Source of the DNA: an uncultured Eubacterium sp.
Lineage (GTDB): Bacteria > Bacillota > Clostridia > Lachnospirales > Lachnospiraceae
Direction: 5' to 3'
Assembly (NCBI GenBank): GCA_910577295.1
Contig: CAJTLS010000010.1
Coordinates: 7,157-71,156, forward strand
DNA: 64,000 bases
The stretch's first letter is position 1. The number at the start of each line of letters is the position of its first letter. This document shows, one piece after another, positions 32,499 through 41,002 of the stretch. The notes under the pieces are model-generated. The model had not been told where the DNA came from, made no database searches, and saw nothing but the letters and a program-made list of their open reading frames with translations. A program made the translations under genes and the position numbers.

Positions 32499-33206
32499 AT
32501 GGTACCAGACAAAAGATATTACAGGCGCCGCATCCGAAAGAGAAGAAACATAACTGCCGCATGGATTTTCTTTACTACCTGTTTTCTACTTACTCTTATA
32601 GGACTCTTTTTTACTTTGAGTAATTTAGATAAACAGCATTCTTCCCAATACTCATCTCAGGCAGAGTCCGGCTTATCCAAAACTGATTTAACGAAACTGA
32701 CAGAGGAAGAGCGGAATGGAAAGGAGCCGCTTTTTTTACAGACCGATGAGCGCTGGAAAGATGTAACATATGGAAGCAGTACGATTGCAAAGTCTGGATG
32801 CGGCCCTGCCTGTCTCGCTATGGTTGTCGCTGCGCTGACAGGCAATTGCGAAATAACGCCGCCTGAAGTAGCAAAATACAGCGAAAAAAACGACTACTTT
32901 GTCGAGGGACTCGGGACCAGATGGCAGCTAATACCGAAAGGAAGCGAATACTATGATTTGCATGTTAGCGAACTGCCTCTTGTTGAAAAACGCCTGTATC
33001 AAACGCTGGACGAGGGCGGCAAAATAATATGTGCCATGGGGCCGGGAGATTTCACTGCCGAGGGGCATTATATTGAATTGTATGGGTATGATGAATCGGG
33101 ATTTCAAATACACGACCCGAATTCGTTAGAGCGGAGTAGGAAGTCTTGGAAATATAGTGAGTTTTATACACAGATAAAAAATTTGTGGGGAATCTGGCGC
33201 AAATGA
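32499..33206 (+). CDS. membrane-anchored C39-like cysteine peptidase
   Basis: A 235-residue protein with a basic N-terminus and one membrane helix (about 20-41), the rest outside. The papain-like C39_2 domain (about 75-235) has catalytic Cys101 in SGCGPACLAMV, His190 in AEGHYIELYGYD and Asp206 in IHDPNS. ATG at 32499 is preferred because GGAGG lies 7 nt upstream. It follows a VanRS-like pair, with direct repeats in between, and is closed by a strong terminator. Likely a wall-modifying or stress-induced peptidase; the substrate is unknown. Confidence 0.85.
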   Translation: MVPDKRYYRRRIRKRRNITAAWIFFTTCFLLTLIGLFFTLSNLDKQHSSQYSSQAESGLSKTDLTKLTEEERNGKEPLFLQTDERWKDVTYGSSTIAKSGCGPACLAMVVAALTGNCEITPPEVAKYSEKNDYFVEGLGTRWQLIPKGSEYYDLHVSELPLVEKRLYQTLDEGGKIICAMGPGDFTAEGHYIELYGYDESGFQIHDPNSLERSRKSWKYSEFYTQIKNLWGIWRK

Positions 33207-33220
33207 TAAAACAGTACGCA

Positions 33221-33250
33221 AAAAAGGGGATGACTAAACATCCCCTTTTT
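33221..33250. terminator. strong bidirectional terminator
   Basis: A perfect 12-bp stem AAAAAGGGGATG / CATCCCCTTTTT with a 6-nt loop, lying between the convergent C39 peptidase and hybrid kinase genes. Confidence 0.92.
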
Positions 33251-33261
33251 AAAATACTCTT

Positions 33262-35811
33262 TTACTCAGACAAAAACTTTTCAAGCAACCGAAGTAATTC
33301 TTTGACATTAAGCGGTTTTGCCGTATGAGCGTTCATACCGCAATTGATACAGTGCTGCACGTCGTCGGAAAAGGCATCGGCCGTCATCGCAATAATCGGT
33401 AAATCTTTATCCGGCCTATCCAATGCACGAATATTCTCTGTTGCCTCATATCCGTTCATAATCGGCATACGGATATCCATGAGGATAGCATCATAAAATC
33501 CGACTTCAGACGCCTCAAATTTTTCGACGCACTCTTTTCCGTTTACCGCCCGCTCAAGCACCAAATCTACAGAGGATAAAATCTCTTCCGCAATTTCCCA
33601 GTTTAAGTCAATATCCTCTGCGAGAAGAATATGTTTTCCTTTAAAGTCAATCGTAGGCGCCTCCGGCTTTTCGGCCTCTTGCTTCTGACCCTCAACATAC
33701 TGTATCAGTCTCTCATATAAGGTCGACTTAAACAGCGGTTTTGATATAAAGCCCTCAATATCTACCAGACCTGCTTCCTCTTCGATTTCATGCCATGCAT
33801 AGGCAGAAATGAGAAATACCGGTATCTTAACACCAACTCTTTCACGAATTTTGCGTATCGTTTCCATGCCGCTCATCTTTGGCATCTTCCAGTCGATAAG
33901 AACAAACTGATAATCATCATTTCTCTTATGATGCTCTTCTATCATCTCCACGCCCTGCTGGCCATCCTGCGTCCAGTCCGCGTGCACTCCCAGCTCTTCC
34001 AAATTGGCAACCGCACTCAGACATAACTGCTCATTATCATCAATGACAAGGATGTTCCATTGCGGAAGCTTCATATCCTTTTCTTCTACCTGCGCCTTTT
34101 CTAAATCAAGGACAATATGAAATTCACTTCCTTTGCCGAGCTCGCTTGTCAACTGAATGCTTCCATCCATAATGTCCACAATCGCCTTTGTAATCGCCAT
34201 GCCAAGACCCGTTCCGGTAATTTCCTGAACCTGTTTCGATTCATCTCTGGTGAAAGAATCCCATATTTTCTTCTGGAACTCCTCGGACATTCCTATTCCG
34301 CTATCCTTTACGATAAAGTGGGTTCTGACATATTTATCCCCTTTCGGTGATTCTTCCTGATACAGATGAACATCTATTCTTCCACTCTCCATCGTAAATT
34401 TAACGGCATTCGATAAAAGATTAAGTAAAATCTGATTCAAACGCACGCTGTCACAATTTACATTTTCTGTCTGAATCTGCTCAATAAATATATCAAAATA
34501 TTGATTTCTCTTTTTCAGTTGTGGCTGCATAATATTTATAATATCATCCATCGTTTCTCTCAACGAAATCTGATTATAATTCAAGGTCAGCTTGCCGCTC
34601 TCAATCTTCGACATATCCAATACGTCATTGATTAGGCCAAGCAAATGCTTACTTGACAGCTTCACTTTTTTCAGACAATCCTCTACTTTCATGGAATCAT
34701 CAATATTTTTCAGCGCTATCTCCGTCATTCCGACGATGGCATTCATCGGCGTACGAATATCATGACTCATACTCGAGAGAAATTCACTCTTGGCACGATT
34801 GGCCTGCATCGCATCCTGACGGGCTTCCTCAAGTTCTCTCATTACCCGACGTGACAAACGATAATATAGCATAAAGGTAATCAGCATGACAATCAAAATA
34901 GCGAGCAATGCCCCTATTGTCAATGCAATTCGAACAAAATCCAAATCCGTTAATCGATTATCCAAAACACCGCTTGGCATAACAGAAATTAAGTACCAAT
35001 CTACATCCGGTGATATCGGCGAACAAAAAATATGCTGACGTTTACCATCAATTAACAGTACTGTAGAATAAGGTTCATTTTTCCCCATTGCTTCTTTCAT
35101 CGCATTTATATAACTTTGTGCATTTTGGGAATTGTCCTTATCCAATATAACTTCCAAACGATGAAAATAACTCTGTCTGAATGCCTCCCCGCTGCGGATA
35201 ATATAATTTCCATCCTTATCAACAATATGGGAGTAGAGCATAGCGTCCTTTTCATTCAAATAGAGGGCGTCGCTCAAATAATTTATCGGAACAGCAGCAA
35301 CAATAGCGCAACTGGTACCGCCATTTTCTAACATATACTCTGCCGACTGTGCCAGCATCAAATATTTTTCTCCCTTTGAAGTCTTCCCAAGGGCAATCGC
35401 ATTACCTCGTGCTTTCAGATTCTCTGTAACGGCATTAAAATCTGTTATTTCTATATCTTCTCCAAATATCTTCTCTGCACTTCCGTCGTCGTCATACAAC
35501 GCTAAATAGGAAAAACTTCTTACTTCAGCGCTCAGCTTTAATTCTTCCAACATTTCTTTCCTATTGGAAATAGAAGCCGGCTTTGTGCGCTCATATATAC
35601 CTTTCACCTGTTCCAGACGTAAACTCACGATTGTATTAAATTTCTGCTCCAACTGCACATTAATCTCTGACATATAAATCTCGCCGATATCGGTTATCGA
35701 TTCCTCTGTTTTGTGAGACATAAAATATGTCAGGCTGACAAAAATCATCACACATATCAACACTGCTATTGTAACGCTAGACCATAAAAAGCGCTTTATC
35801 TTTTTTTCCAT
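33262..35811 (-). CDS. hybrid sensor histidine kinase, two receivers
   Basis: 849 residues. Two membrane helices (about 9-30 and 292-315) bracket an extracytoplasmic dCache-like sensor. Then come HisKA with the phospho-His in SSMSHDIRTPMNAIVGM, an ATPase domain (LLNLLSNAVKFT; GTGLGMAITKAIVDIMDG), receiver 1 (about 600-715; Asp in LIDWKMPKMSG) and receiver 2 (about 728-847; Asp in LMDIRMPIMNG). The protein lacks its own Hpt domain; a separate Hpt protein is encoded just upstream. The output regulator is not in the window. AAGGAG precedes the ATG. Confidence 0.93.
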   Translation of the reverse strand: MEKKIKRFLWSSVTIAVLICVMIFVSLTYFMSHKTEESITDIGEIYMSEINVQLEQKFNTIVSLRLEQVKGIYERTKPASISNRKEMLEELKLSAEVRSFSYLALYDDDGSAEKIFGEDIEITDFNAVTENLKARGNAIALGKTSKGEKYLMLAQSAEYMLENGGTSCAIVAAVPINYLSDALYLNEKDAMLYSHIVDKDGNYIIRSGEAFRQSYFHRLEVILDKDNSQNAQSYINAMKEAMGKNEPYSTVLLIDGKRQHIFCSPISPDVDWYLISVMPSGVLDNRLTDLDFVRIALTIGALLAILIVMLITFMLYYRLSRRVMRELEEARQDAMQANRAKSEFLSSMSHDIRTPMNAIVGMTEIALKNIDDSMKVEDCLKKVKLSSKHLLGLINDVLDMSKIESGKLTLNYNQISLRETMDDIINIMQPQLKKRNQYFDIFIEQIQTENVNCDSVRLNQILLNLLSNAVKFTMESGRIDVHLYQEESPKGDKYVRTHFIVKDSGIGMSEEFQKKIWDSFTRDESKQVQEITGTGLGMAITKAIVDIMDGSIQLTSELGKGSEFHIVLDLEKAQVEEKDMKLPQWNILVIDDNEQLCLSAVANLEELGVHADWTQDGQQGVEMIEEHHKRNDDYQFVLIDWKMPKMSGMETIRKIRERVGVKIPVFLISAYAWHEIEEEAGLVDIEGFISKPLFKSTLYERLIQYVEGQKQEAEKPEAPTIDFKGKHILLAEDIDLNWEIAEEILSSVDLVLERAVNGKECVEKFEASEVGFYDAILMDIRMPIMNGYEATENIRALDRPDKDLPIIAMTADAFSDDVQHCINCGMNAHTAKPLNVKELLRLLEKFLSE

Positions 35812-35854
35812 CTCTGCGAAACTCCTTTCAAAACTGATTTCGTACTATTTGGCG

Positions 35855-36208
35855 CTAATTACTATATTTCTCAATGCAATTGACTATTTTTTCCTGAACC
35901 GGAAGCAGTTGGTTCAGCTCAACTCTCGCTTCCTCCGGTTCTCCGCGGCGAAGTGAATCTACTATTTTCGTATACGACACAAAAAGCGGTGTAAGGGATA
36001 AGTTCCCTGTCACCCCTTTCAGAGCATGTGTTTTTTCTATCATATCGTCACATTCACTGTCATCAAAATCCGGTGAAATTTTACTACTATGTATCATATT
36101 GGGAAATGTACGCAGCATCTTTTCGTATAACGACGTATTATTCATAAAACGCTGCAGTCCTTCATTGACATCTACCCCGATTTCCTGCAATTCATCCAGC
36201 ATACTCAC
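35855..36208 (-). CDS. Hpt histidine phosphotransfer protein
   Basis: A 117-residue helical bundle. The phospho-accepting His lies in EKTHALKGVTGNLSL (about residue 61). It relays phosphate from the hybrid kinase to a response regulator. It ends 43 bp before the kinase gene on the same strand. GTG start; the GAGGGAGAG site is about 9 nt upstream. Confidence 0.88.
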   Translation of the reverse strand: MSMLDELQEIGVDVNEGLQRFMNNTSLYEKMLRTFPNMIHSSKISPDFDDSECDDMIEKTHALKGVTGNLSLTPLFVSYTKIVDSLRRGEPEEARVELNQLLPVQEKIVNCIEKYSN

Positions 36209-36311
36209 GAAATCACTCTCCCTCTTTTATGCATTCGAGTTCATCGTATCATACGCAACTAAAAATGTCAATTAGGAACGACTCTGTTAAGATGAAAGAA
36301 AACAATAGAAA

Positions 36312-36398
36312 TTAAATCTGCCGGGTTATAATTATAAAAATGAGTAAAACCAAAAATGCGGCAAAGAGAGTAAAAAAGACAAACCGGTTTTTTTTCAT
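36312..36398 (-). CDS. 28-residue single-helix membrane peptide
   Basis: A very short frame: MKKNRFVFFTLFAAFLVLLI followed by FIIITRQI and a stop. A positive N-terminus leads into one 20-residue hydrophobic helix. GGAGG lies 5 nt before the ATG, and a sigma-A promoter with 17-bp spacing lies upstream. Too short for routine gene finding. Function unknown; such peptides often modulate membrane sensors or transporters. Confidence 0.45.
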   Translation of the reverse strand: MKKNRFVFFTLFAAFLVLLIFIIITRQI

Positions 36399-36438
36399 TT
36401 TGACCTCCGTTCTAAGGCAAACGACCTTTTCCTCCCAT

Positions 36439-36467
36439 ATTTTAACACAACAAGCTCTCGTCTTCAA
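36439..36467 (-). promoter_or_regulatory. sigma-A promoter for the small membrane peptide
   Basis: Minus strand: TTGAAG (36467-36462), 17 bp, TAAAAT (36444-36439), about 40 bp before the peptide's start codon. Confidence 0.5.
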
Positions 36468-36551
36468 GCATTAATTTCACATTATGTGAATTTCATTTCA
36501 CCAACTGGTAAATACTTGTTGATACACTAAGCGTGAAAGAAGGTGGTACTC

Positions 36552-36845
36552 TTGCTGAACATGGGAAAGAAGCTGAAAGAGCTTCGGATTCAGAGAAATC
36601 TAACACAAAAACAAGTCGCTGAACGCGTCGGAGTAGCCATTAGCGCTATCTCTTCCTATGAAGCAGAACTACGGTATCCTTCCTATGCGATTCTTATCAA
36701 ACTGGCTACCACTTATCATGTTTCAACCGATTATCTTCTCGGTATGCCAACCGGATTCACCATTGATGTAAGCGATTTGGCAGAGGAAGACATTGCGTTG
36801 TTGTTACAGATGATAGAACGTTTAAAAAACGGGAAAAAGCAGTGA
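36552..36845 (+). CDS. XRE-family HTH transcriptional regulator
   Basis: About 97 residues. A Cro/CI-type helix-turn-helix occupies residues 4-60 (LTQKQVAERVGVAISAISSYE...; LATTYHVSTDYLLG), followed by an acidic helical tail. TTG at 36552 is chosen because AAGGTGG lies 5 nt upstream; ATG at 36561 is too far from it. It is monocistronic, close to tRNA-Gly. Its target is unknown. Confidence 0.88.
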   Translation: MLNMGKKLKELRIQRNLTQKQVAERVGVAISAISSYEAELRYPSYAILIKLATTYHVSTDYLLGMPTGFTIDVSDLAEEDIALLLQMIERLKNGKKQ

Positions 36846-36870
36846 AAAGCAGAAATTTGCAATTTTACTC

Positions 36871-36898
36871 TCGACAGATAAAAAAAATGTGTTATACT
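36871..36898 (+). promoter_or_regulatory. promoter of tRNA-Gly
   Basis: TCGACA (36871-36876) and TATACT (36893-36898) with 16-bp spacing, ending 10 bp before the tRNA. Confidence 0.6.
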
Positions 36899-36908
36899 TA
36901 TAGATAGT

Positions 36909-36979
36909 GCAGATGTAGTTCATCGGTAGAACACCAGCTTCCCAAGCTGGGGAGGCGGGTTCGATTCCCGTCATCTGCT
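36909..36979 (+). tRNA. tRNA-Gly (anticodon CCC)
   Basis: A full cloverleaf: acceptor GCAGATG / CATCTGC, D arm with GGTAGAAC, anticodon stem CCAGC / GCTGG around TTCCCAA (anticodon CCC), and T arm with GGTTCGATTCC. CCA is not encoded. A promoter precedes it and a terminator hairpin follows. Confidence 0.95.
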
Positions 36980-36985
36980 TCCTCA

Positions 36986-37020
36986 TTAGGAACTGTCTTT
37001 ACCGACAGTTCCTAAAATTT
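36986..37020 (+). terminator. terminator after tRNA-Gly
   Basis: A perfect 12-bp stem (36986-36997 with 37004-37015) is followed by a T-rich run on the plus strand. It overlaps the last codons of greA on the other strand. Confidence 0.8.
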
Positions 37021-37512
37021 TTTGATTTCTTCGGATTCATCGTCACTCTTGCGAATTTCCAAAATCCGCACATAATAACGAACAGCATCGTTCACTTTAA
37101 TAAGGATGCGCTCGCCCTCTTTTGCCCCGAGGAGCGCTTTCCCCATCGGTGAGTCAATACTAATCATCTGATTAAGCGCATCGCTGCGCACGGTAGTGAC
37201 AATCTTATATTCCTCTTCCGTCTGGTCGTCTTCGACAAATATTTTTACCGTATCGTTTAAGCCCACTTCATTTTCACCTGAATTATCTTCGACAATCTGC
37301 GCCGTCTTTATCATCTTTTCCAAATACCGTATACGGCTCTCGTTTTCGTTTTTAAACTTTTTCGCCGCCTTGTATTCAAAATTTTCGCTTAAATCTCCAT
37401 GAGCTCTCGCTTCTTTCACGTCTTCCAAGGCTTCTTTGCGGACAACAAGTTTACGATGCTCAATCTCCTTTTCCATCTTTTCTATATCTCCGCGCGTCAA
37501 CTTATCGTACAT
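37012..37512 (-). CDS. greA: GreA/GreB-family transcription elongation factor
   Basis: A 166-residue factor that enters the RNA polymerase secondary channel and stimulates transcript cleavage in stalled complexes. The N-terminal coiled coil (about 1-75) has the tip ARAHGDLSENFEYKAAK with the acidic Asp/Glu pair. The C-terminal FKBP-like domain has SIDSPMGKALLGAKEGE. It starts with its own ATG at 37512, and its 3' end overlaps the tRNA terminator. Confidence 0.93.
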   Translation of the reverse strand: MYDKLTRGDIEKMEKEIEHRKLVVRKEALEDVKEARAHGDLSENFEYKAAKKFKNENESRIRYLEKMIKTAQIVEDNSGENEVGLNDTVKIFVEDDQTEEEYKIVTTVRSDALNQMISIDSPMGKALLGAKEGERILIKVNDAVRYYVRILEIRKSDDESEEIKKF

Positions 37513-37557
37513 CGTTTCTCCTCCATTAATTCATTTTATTTGCTGCTTCATAAAATT

Positions 37558-38901
37558 TTAAAATCCGTGCTCCCGCAACTCGCTCACCAGCAAGACATAA
37601 TACTCCCTGACATCAAACGCATCATAGTTCTCCCGATTCAAATCTATCATATCGCCGTGGGATATCCCGCGCGTGCCTTTGACGGTGAGGTTTTCATACC
37701 GGTCTCCCCAGATAAAGGAATCCTCCCCGACCAGCCCATCATTTGGTCCGTCAAAACGCGCCACCAGCCGCGATGTAAAGTTCAGCGGAAACCGTCCTCC
37801 CCTCGGTACATTCATCTGCGAACCGACACTCTGATAATAGACATTCGGGGCATCCTCCACCTGACGGTTAAGTTCACAGCAGGCGGAGGACGTCAAATCC
37901 CTGACCGCCGCCATAAAATCTGTCTGCGGGTCTCCTAACCTTTGCAGTGTCCGGTTATAAGTATTGGCAATCGCATCCTGTTGTGACTTGGGAATTTTCT
38001 CCAGTAAATATTCGGCAAACTCACAACCCCTGTGCGGGGTATTTATCGTCGTCAGGGAAGCGACTTTATCTGCTATGCCCAGTTTGCTAATCGCATAACG
38101 GCTGTCGAGACCGCCTTTTGAGTGAGCGATAATATTAATCTTTTCCGCGCCCGTCTCCGCCAGAATTTCTTCTATCCGGCCAGCCAGATAGCGGGCGCTG
38201 TCGGCGACTGACAGCGCTGACGGCTGATTGCCATAATACACTCTGGCGCCGTTTGTCTCCAGCTCTTTGGGAATGCGCCCCCAGTAATTCATATAGCGGG
38301 TATCCCGAAAAAACACGCCGTGAACGAGAAGTATCGGATATTTCGTATGACAAATCTGCTCCTGCCGGCGCTCCTCATCCAGCCGGATTTTCGCTTCCTC
38401 GACTTTCACTTCTTTCCGCGCCTTATGAATAATTATGCCAAGCATAATAAGATGGGCAATTGGTATCAGACCTAACAGCGCCCCCAAAACGCGGAGCTTA
38501 ATTCCCAACTGCACGGAAGTGGCATATACACGTATCATGCCGTTCCAGAATACAATCGCCTCCACCAGAAACGCTATCAGGCTGTGCGCAATCCAAAAGA
38601 ACGGCCGCTCCCATATACCGCCAACAGGTAATCCTCCGACAAAACCGATGACGCTGAATACTACCGTAATTACCGTGGAAAAAATGAAAAGCAGCAAAAG
38701 CTGACAACCGCTCTGGCATACGCGCAGACGCATTGTATGTATTTTGCGAAGCCCATAAGCGGGAACAAACTGTATCCAAAGAAAAGCGAGAATTATCATC
38801 CCCAGCAGAACTGCCGGAACGGGCAGAAAACTGCTCAGTGCATAGCTGTTCGCCAAAAAGGCAATGATTGCTGTATATATAACAGATATAAGTATATTCA
38901 C
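37558..38901 (-). CDS. membrane-anchored lipase-like alpha/beta hydrolase
   Basis: 447 residues. The N-terminal about 160 residues hold four or more membrane helices. The C-terminal part (about 185-447) is a triacylglycerol-lipase-like hydrolase: PILLVHGVFF (oxyanion), nucleophile Ser in IIAHSKGGLDSR, acid in FDGPNDGLV and His in ISHGDMIDL. GTG start with AGGAGG 5 nt upstream. It is followed on the same strand by greA and preceded by MATE (13-bp gap). The substrate is unknown; lipid or ester hydrolysis at the membrane is likely. Confidence 0.82.
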   Translation of the reverse strand: MNILISVIYTAIIAFLANSYALSSFLPVPAVLLGMIILAFLWIQFVPAYGLRKIHTMRLRVCQSGCQLLLLFIFSTVITVVFSVIGFVGGLPVGGIWERPFFWIAHSLIAFLVEAIVFWNGMIRVYATSVQLGIKLRVLGALLGLIPIAHLIMLGIIIHKARKEVKVEEAKIRLDEERRQEQICHTKYPILLVHGVFFRDTRYMNYWGRIPKELETNGARVYYGNQPSALSVADSARYLAGRIEEILAETGAEKINIIAHSKGGLDSRYAISKLGIADKVASLTTINTPHRGCEFAEYLLEKIPKSQQDAIANTYNRTLQRLGDPQTDFMAAVRDLTSSACCELNRQVEDAPNVYYQSVGSQMNVPRGGRFPLNFTSRLVARFDGPNDGLVGEDSFIWGDRYENLTVKGTRGISHGDMIDLNRENYDAFDVREYYVLLVSELREHGF

Positions 38902-38914
38902 ATGAACCTCCTGT

Positions 38915-40267
38915 CTACTCTTCTCTCACATTCATATGTTTCCCGCGTTTCCCGAGAAAAGGAATGGCAATCAACACCGCCTTGCAGACATTATCTGCAA
39001 TCATACAGTACCATACGGCCTGCAAATCGAGATGCCACACGTTGACACAGAAATAAGTCAGTAAAATCCGCACGCCCCACATACTGCCCGACTCGACAAA
39101 AAAGGGATAACGGGTGCGCCCCAAACCATAATAGATGCCCTCCAGTACAATTGTCAATCCGAAAAAGGGTTCGGAAAAGGCAACAAGACGCAGCATTTTC
39201 GCTCCCAGAACGGCCACGGCGTCACTGTTTGTAAACAGAGACATCAGCGGATAGGAAACAAAGTACAAGACAATGCCGCTGACAAACATCATTGCCAACG
39301 TAATGATGACACTGAGATTTCTCGTATTCTCGAATTTCTCCTGATTGTGCTCCCCGAGGGCATTTCCTACCATCGCGGAAGTTGCTGTGCGCATTCCGGA
39401 GATGGGAATATAAAATATTGTCTCCGCCGTTACCGCAATCGAGTGGGCGGCGAAAATTGTCGTTCCCATACCGGAAACCATGCCGGCAAAAAACACATAA
39501 CCGAGACAGGACACCATACTCGTTGCCAGTACCGGCACGCTGATTACCAGAGCCTCGCGCAATATCTTCTTATCAATGGCAAACTTGCGCCACGGCCACC
39601 ACAGCCACGGATTTTTCCGGTAAGCGACAAACATGCCAATCCCCGAAAATACATAGGAAATTGCCGACGCCAGCGCAGCTCCCACAACGCCCCAGCCGCA
39701 TATATAAATGAATACGACATTGAGTACGGCATTGATAATATTCGCTCCCATGCTAATGAGCATCGGCGTCTTTGTATTCTGTGTAGCTCGTATCGCCGCC
39801 CCCAAAATCGTACTTGAGGCACGAAACACCATGGGCAGACTGACAATGAGGAAATAGCGGGAAGCCGGCTTTTGTACCGCCTGCTCTGCCCCCATCCAAA
39901 CCGGAATAAACGGAGAAAGAATGATGGATATACCGCCGATTACTACTCCACAGACAATGACAGCCAACAATGCCTGTCCGGCAATCCCCTGTGCACGCTT
40001 CTTATCCCCGCTTCCCACCGCTTTGGCAATCATGGCGAGCACCGCCACGCCAAGTGCCGATGAAAGGCTGTTCACAAGCCACGTAATCGTCGTTGTCACG
40101 CTTACTGCTGCCGTTGCCTGTTCCCCTAACTGCCCTACCATAGCCGTGTCTACATACTGGAGCAGCGTGGATAAAATTTGTTCGAGAACCGTAGGGATAG
40201 ATAAGGCAACGAGCAGCTTTAACACTGCCCGTTTATCGGATGTATTCGTTGTCTGTTCGATGTCCAT
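38915..40267 (-). CDS. MATE-family efflux transporter
   Basis: 450 residues with 12 predicted membrane helices in two six-helix halves. LEQILSTLLQYVDTAMVGQLGEQATAAVSVTTTI is the typical MATE entry segment, and the internal repeat is seen near ALGEHNQEKF. Exports drugs or metabolites using a Na+ or H+ gradient (family knowledge). It starts 12 bp after the ABC ATPase gene on the same strand, so it may be part of that operon. Confidence 0.9.
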   Translation of the reverse strand: MDIEQTTNTSDKRAVLKLLVALSIPTVLEQILSTLLQYVDTAMVGQLGEQATAAVSVTTTITWLVNSLSSALGVAVLAMIAKAVGSGDKKRAQGIAGQALLAVIVCGVVIGGISIILSPFIPVWMGAEQAVQKPASRYFLIVSLPMVFRASSTILGAAIRATQNTKTPMLISMGANIINAVLNVVFIYICGWGVVGAALASAISYVFSGIGMFVAYRKNPWLWWPWRKFAIDKKILREALVISVPVLATSMVSCLGYVFFAGMVSGMGTTIFAAHSIAVTAETIFYIPISGMRTATSAMVGNALGEHNQEKFENTRNLSVIITLAMMFVSGIVLYFVSYPLMSLFTNSDAVAVLGAKMLRLVAFSEPFFGLTIVLEGIYYGLGRTRYPFFVESGSMWGVRILLTYFCVNVWHLDLQAVWYCMIADNVCKAVLIAIPFLGKRGKHMNVREE

Positions 40268-40279
40268 ACTCCTCTTTTC

Positions 40280-40984
40280 CTACACATGAAATTTTTGCAA
40301 AAAGGCTCTTGTTCTCTCATTTTTCGGATTGTCAATGACATCTTCCGGCCGGCCCTCTTCAACAATCATGCCATCATCCATAAATATGACGCGGTCGGAT
40401 ATCGCTCTGGCAAACTCAATCTCATGTGTGACAATCACCATCGTCATCTTCTCAGCCGCCAGTGTCTTCAGCACGCGGAGAATTTCCGCCGTAATTTCCG
40501 GGTCAAGCGCTGACGTCGGCTCATCAAAAAACAGCATTTTAGGATTTAACGCCAGTGCGCGGGCAATTGCCACGCGCTGCTGCTGACCGCCGGACAACTC
40601 GCAGGGATAGGCTTCTTCTTTATCCTCCAGTCCCATCTTCTTTAAAAGCTGCCTCGCTTCAGCCTCAACTTCCGCACGGGGACGCTTTTGATTTTTTATC
40701 GGAGCATCTATGATATTTTTCATGACGGAAAAATGCGGAAAAAGGTTAAAATTCTGAAATACAAGTCCAAAATCCGCCTTTCCCTCCTCATTCTTTTCAT
40801 AGTGGACTTCACCGGAATCCCGTTCCTCCAAATCGGTAGCACAGCGCAGCAAGGTAGATTTTCCGGAGCCGGACGGGCCGAGAATCGACACGACTTCTCC
40901 CTCTTCCACTGCAATATTAATATCCTTTAATACTTCTCTGCCATCAAAGCTCTTCTTTATATGCTCTAAAATCATTACACTCAA
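40280..40984 (-). CDS. polar amino acid ABC transporter ATPase (GlnQ-like)
   Basis: 234 residues. Walker A GPSGSGKST (about 36-44), Q-loop FQNFNLFPHFSV, signature LSGGQQQRVAIARAL, Walker B MLFFDEPTSALDPE and the H-loop IVTHEIEFA. It energises uptake by the adjacent fused binding-protein/permease. TTG start is supported by GAGGG 8 nt upstream. It follows the permease gene by 18 bp in one operon. Confidence 0.95.
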   Translation of the reverse strand: MSVMILEHIKKSFDGREVLKDINIAVEEGEVVSILGPSGSGKSTLLRCATDLEERDSGEVHYEKNEEGKADFGLVFQNFNLFPHFSVMKNIIDAPIKNQKRPRAEVEAEARQLLKKMGLEDKEEAYPCELSGGQQQRVAIARALALNPKMLFFDEPTSALDPEITAEILRVLKTLAAEKMTMVIVTHEIEFARAISDRVIFMDDGMIVEEGRPEDVIDNPKNERTRAFLQKFHV

Positions 40985-41002
40985 TCGAAATCCCTCGCTT
41001 TC

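Noticed and set aside
30721..33206. Vancomycin resistance cluster
   Set aside because: Only VanRS-like regulators are present; no D-Ala-D-Lac/Ser ligase, dehydrogenase or VanX/Y type gene.
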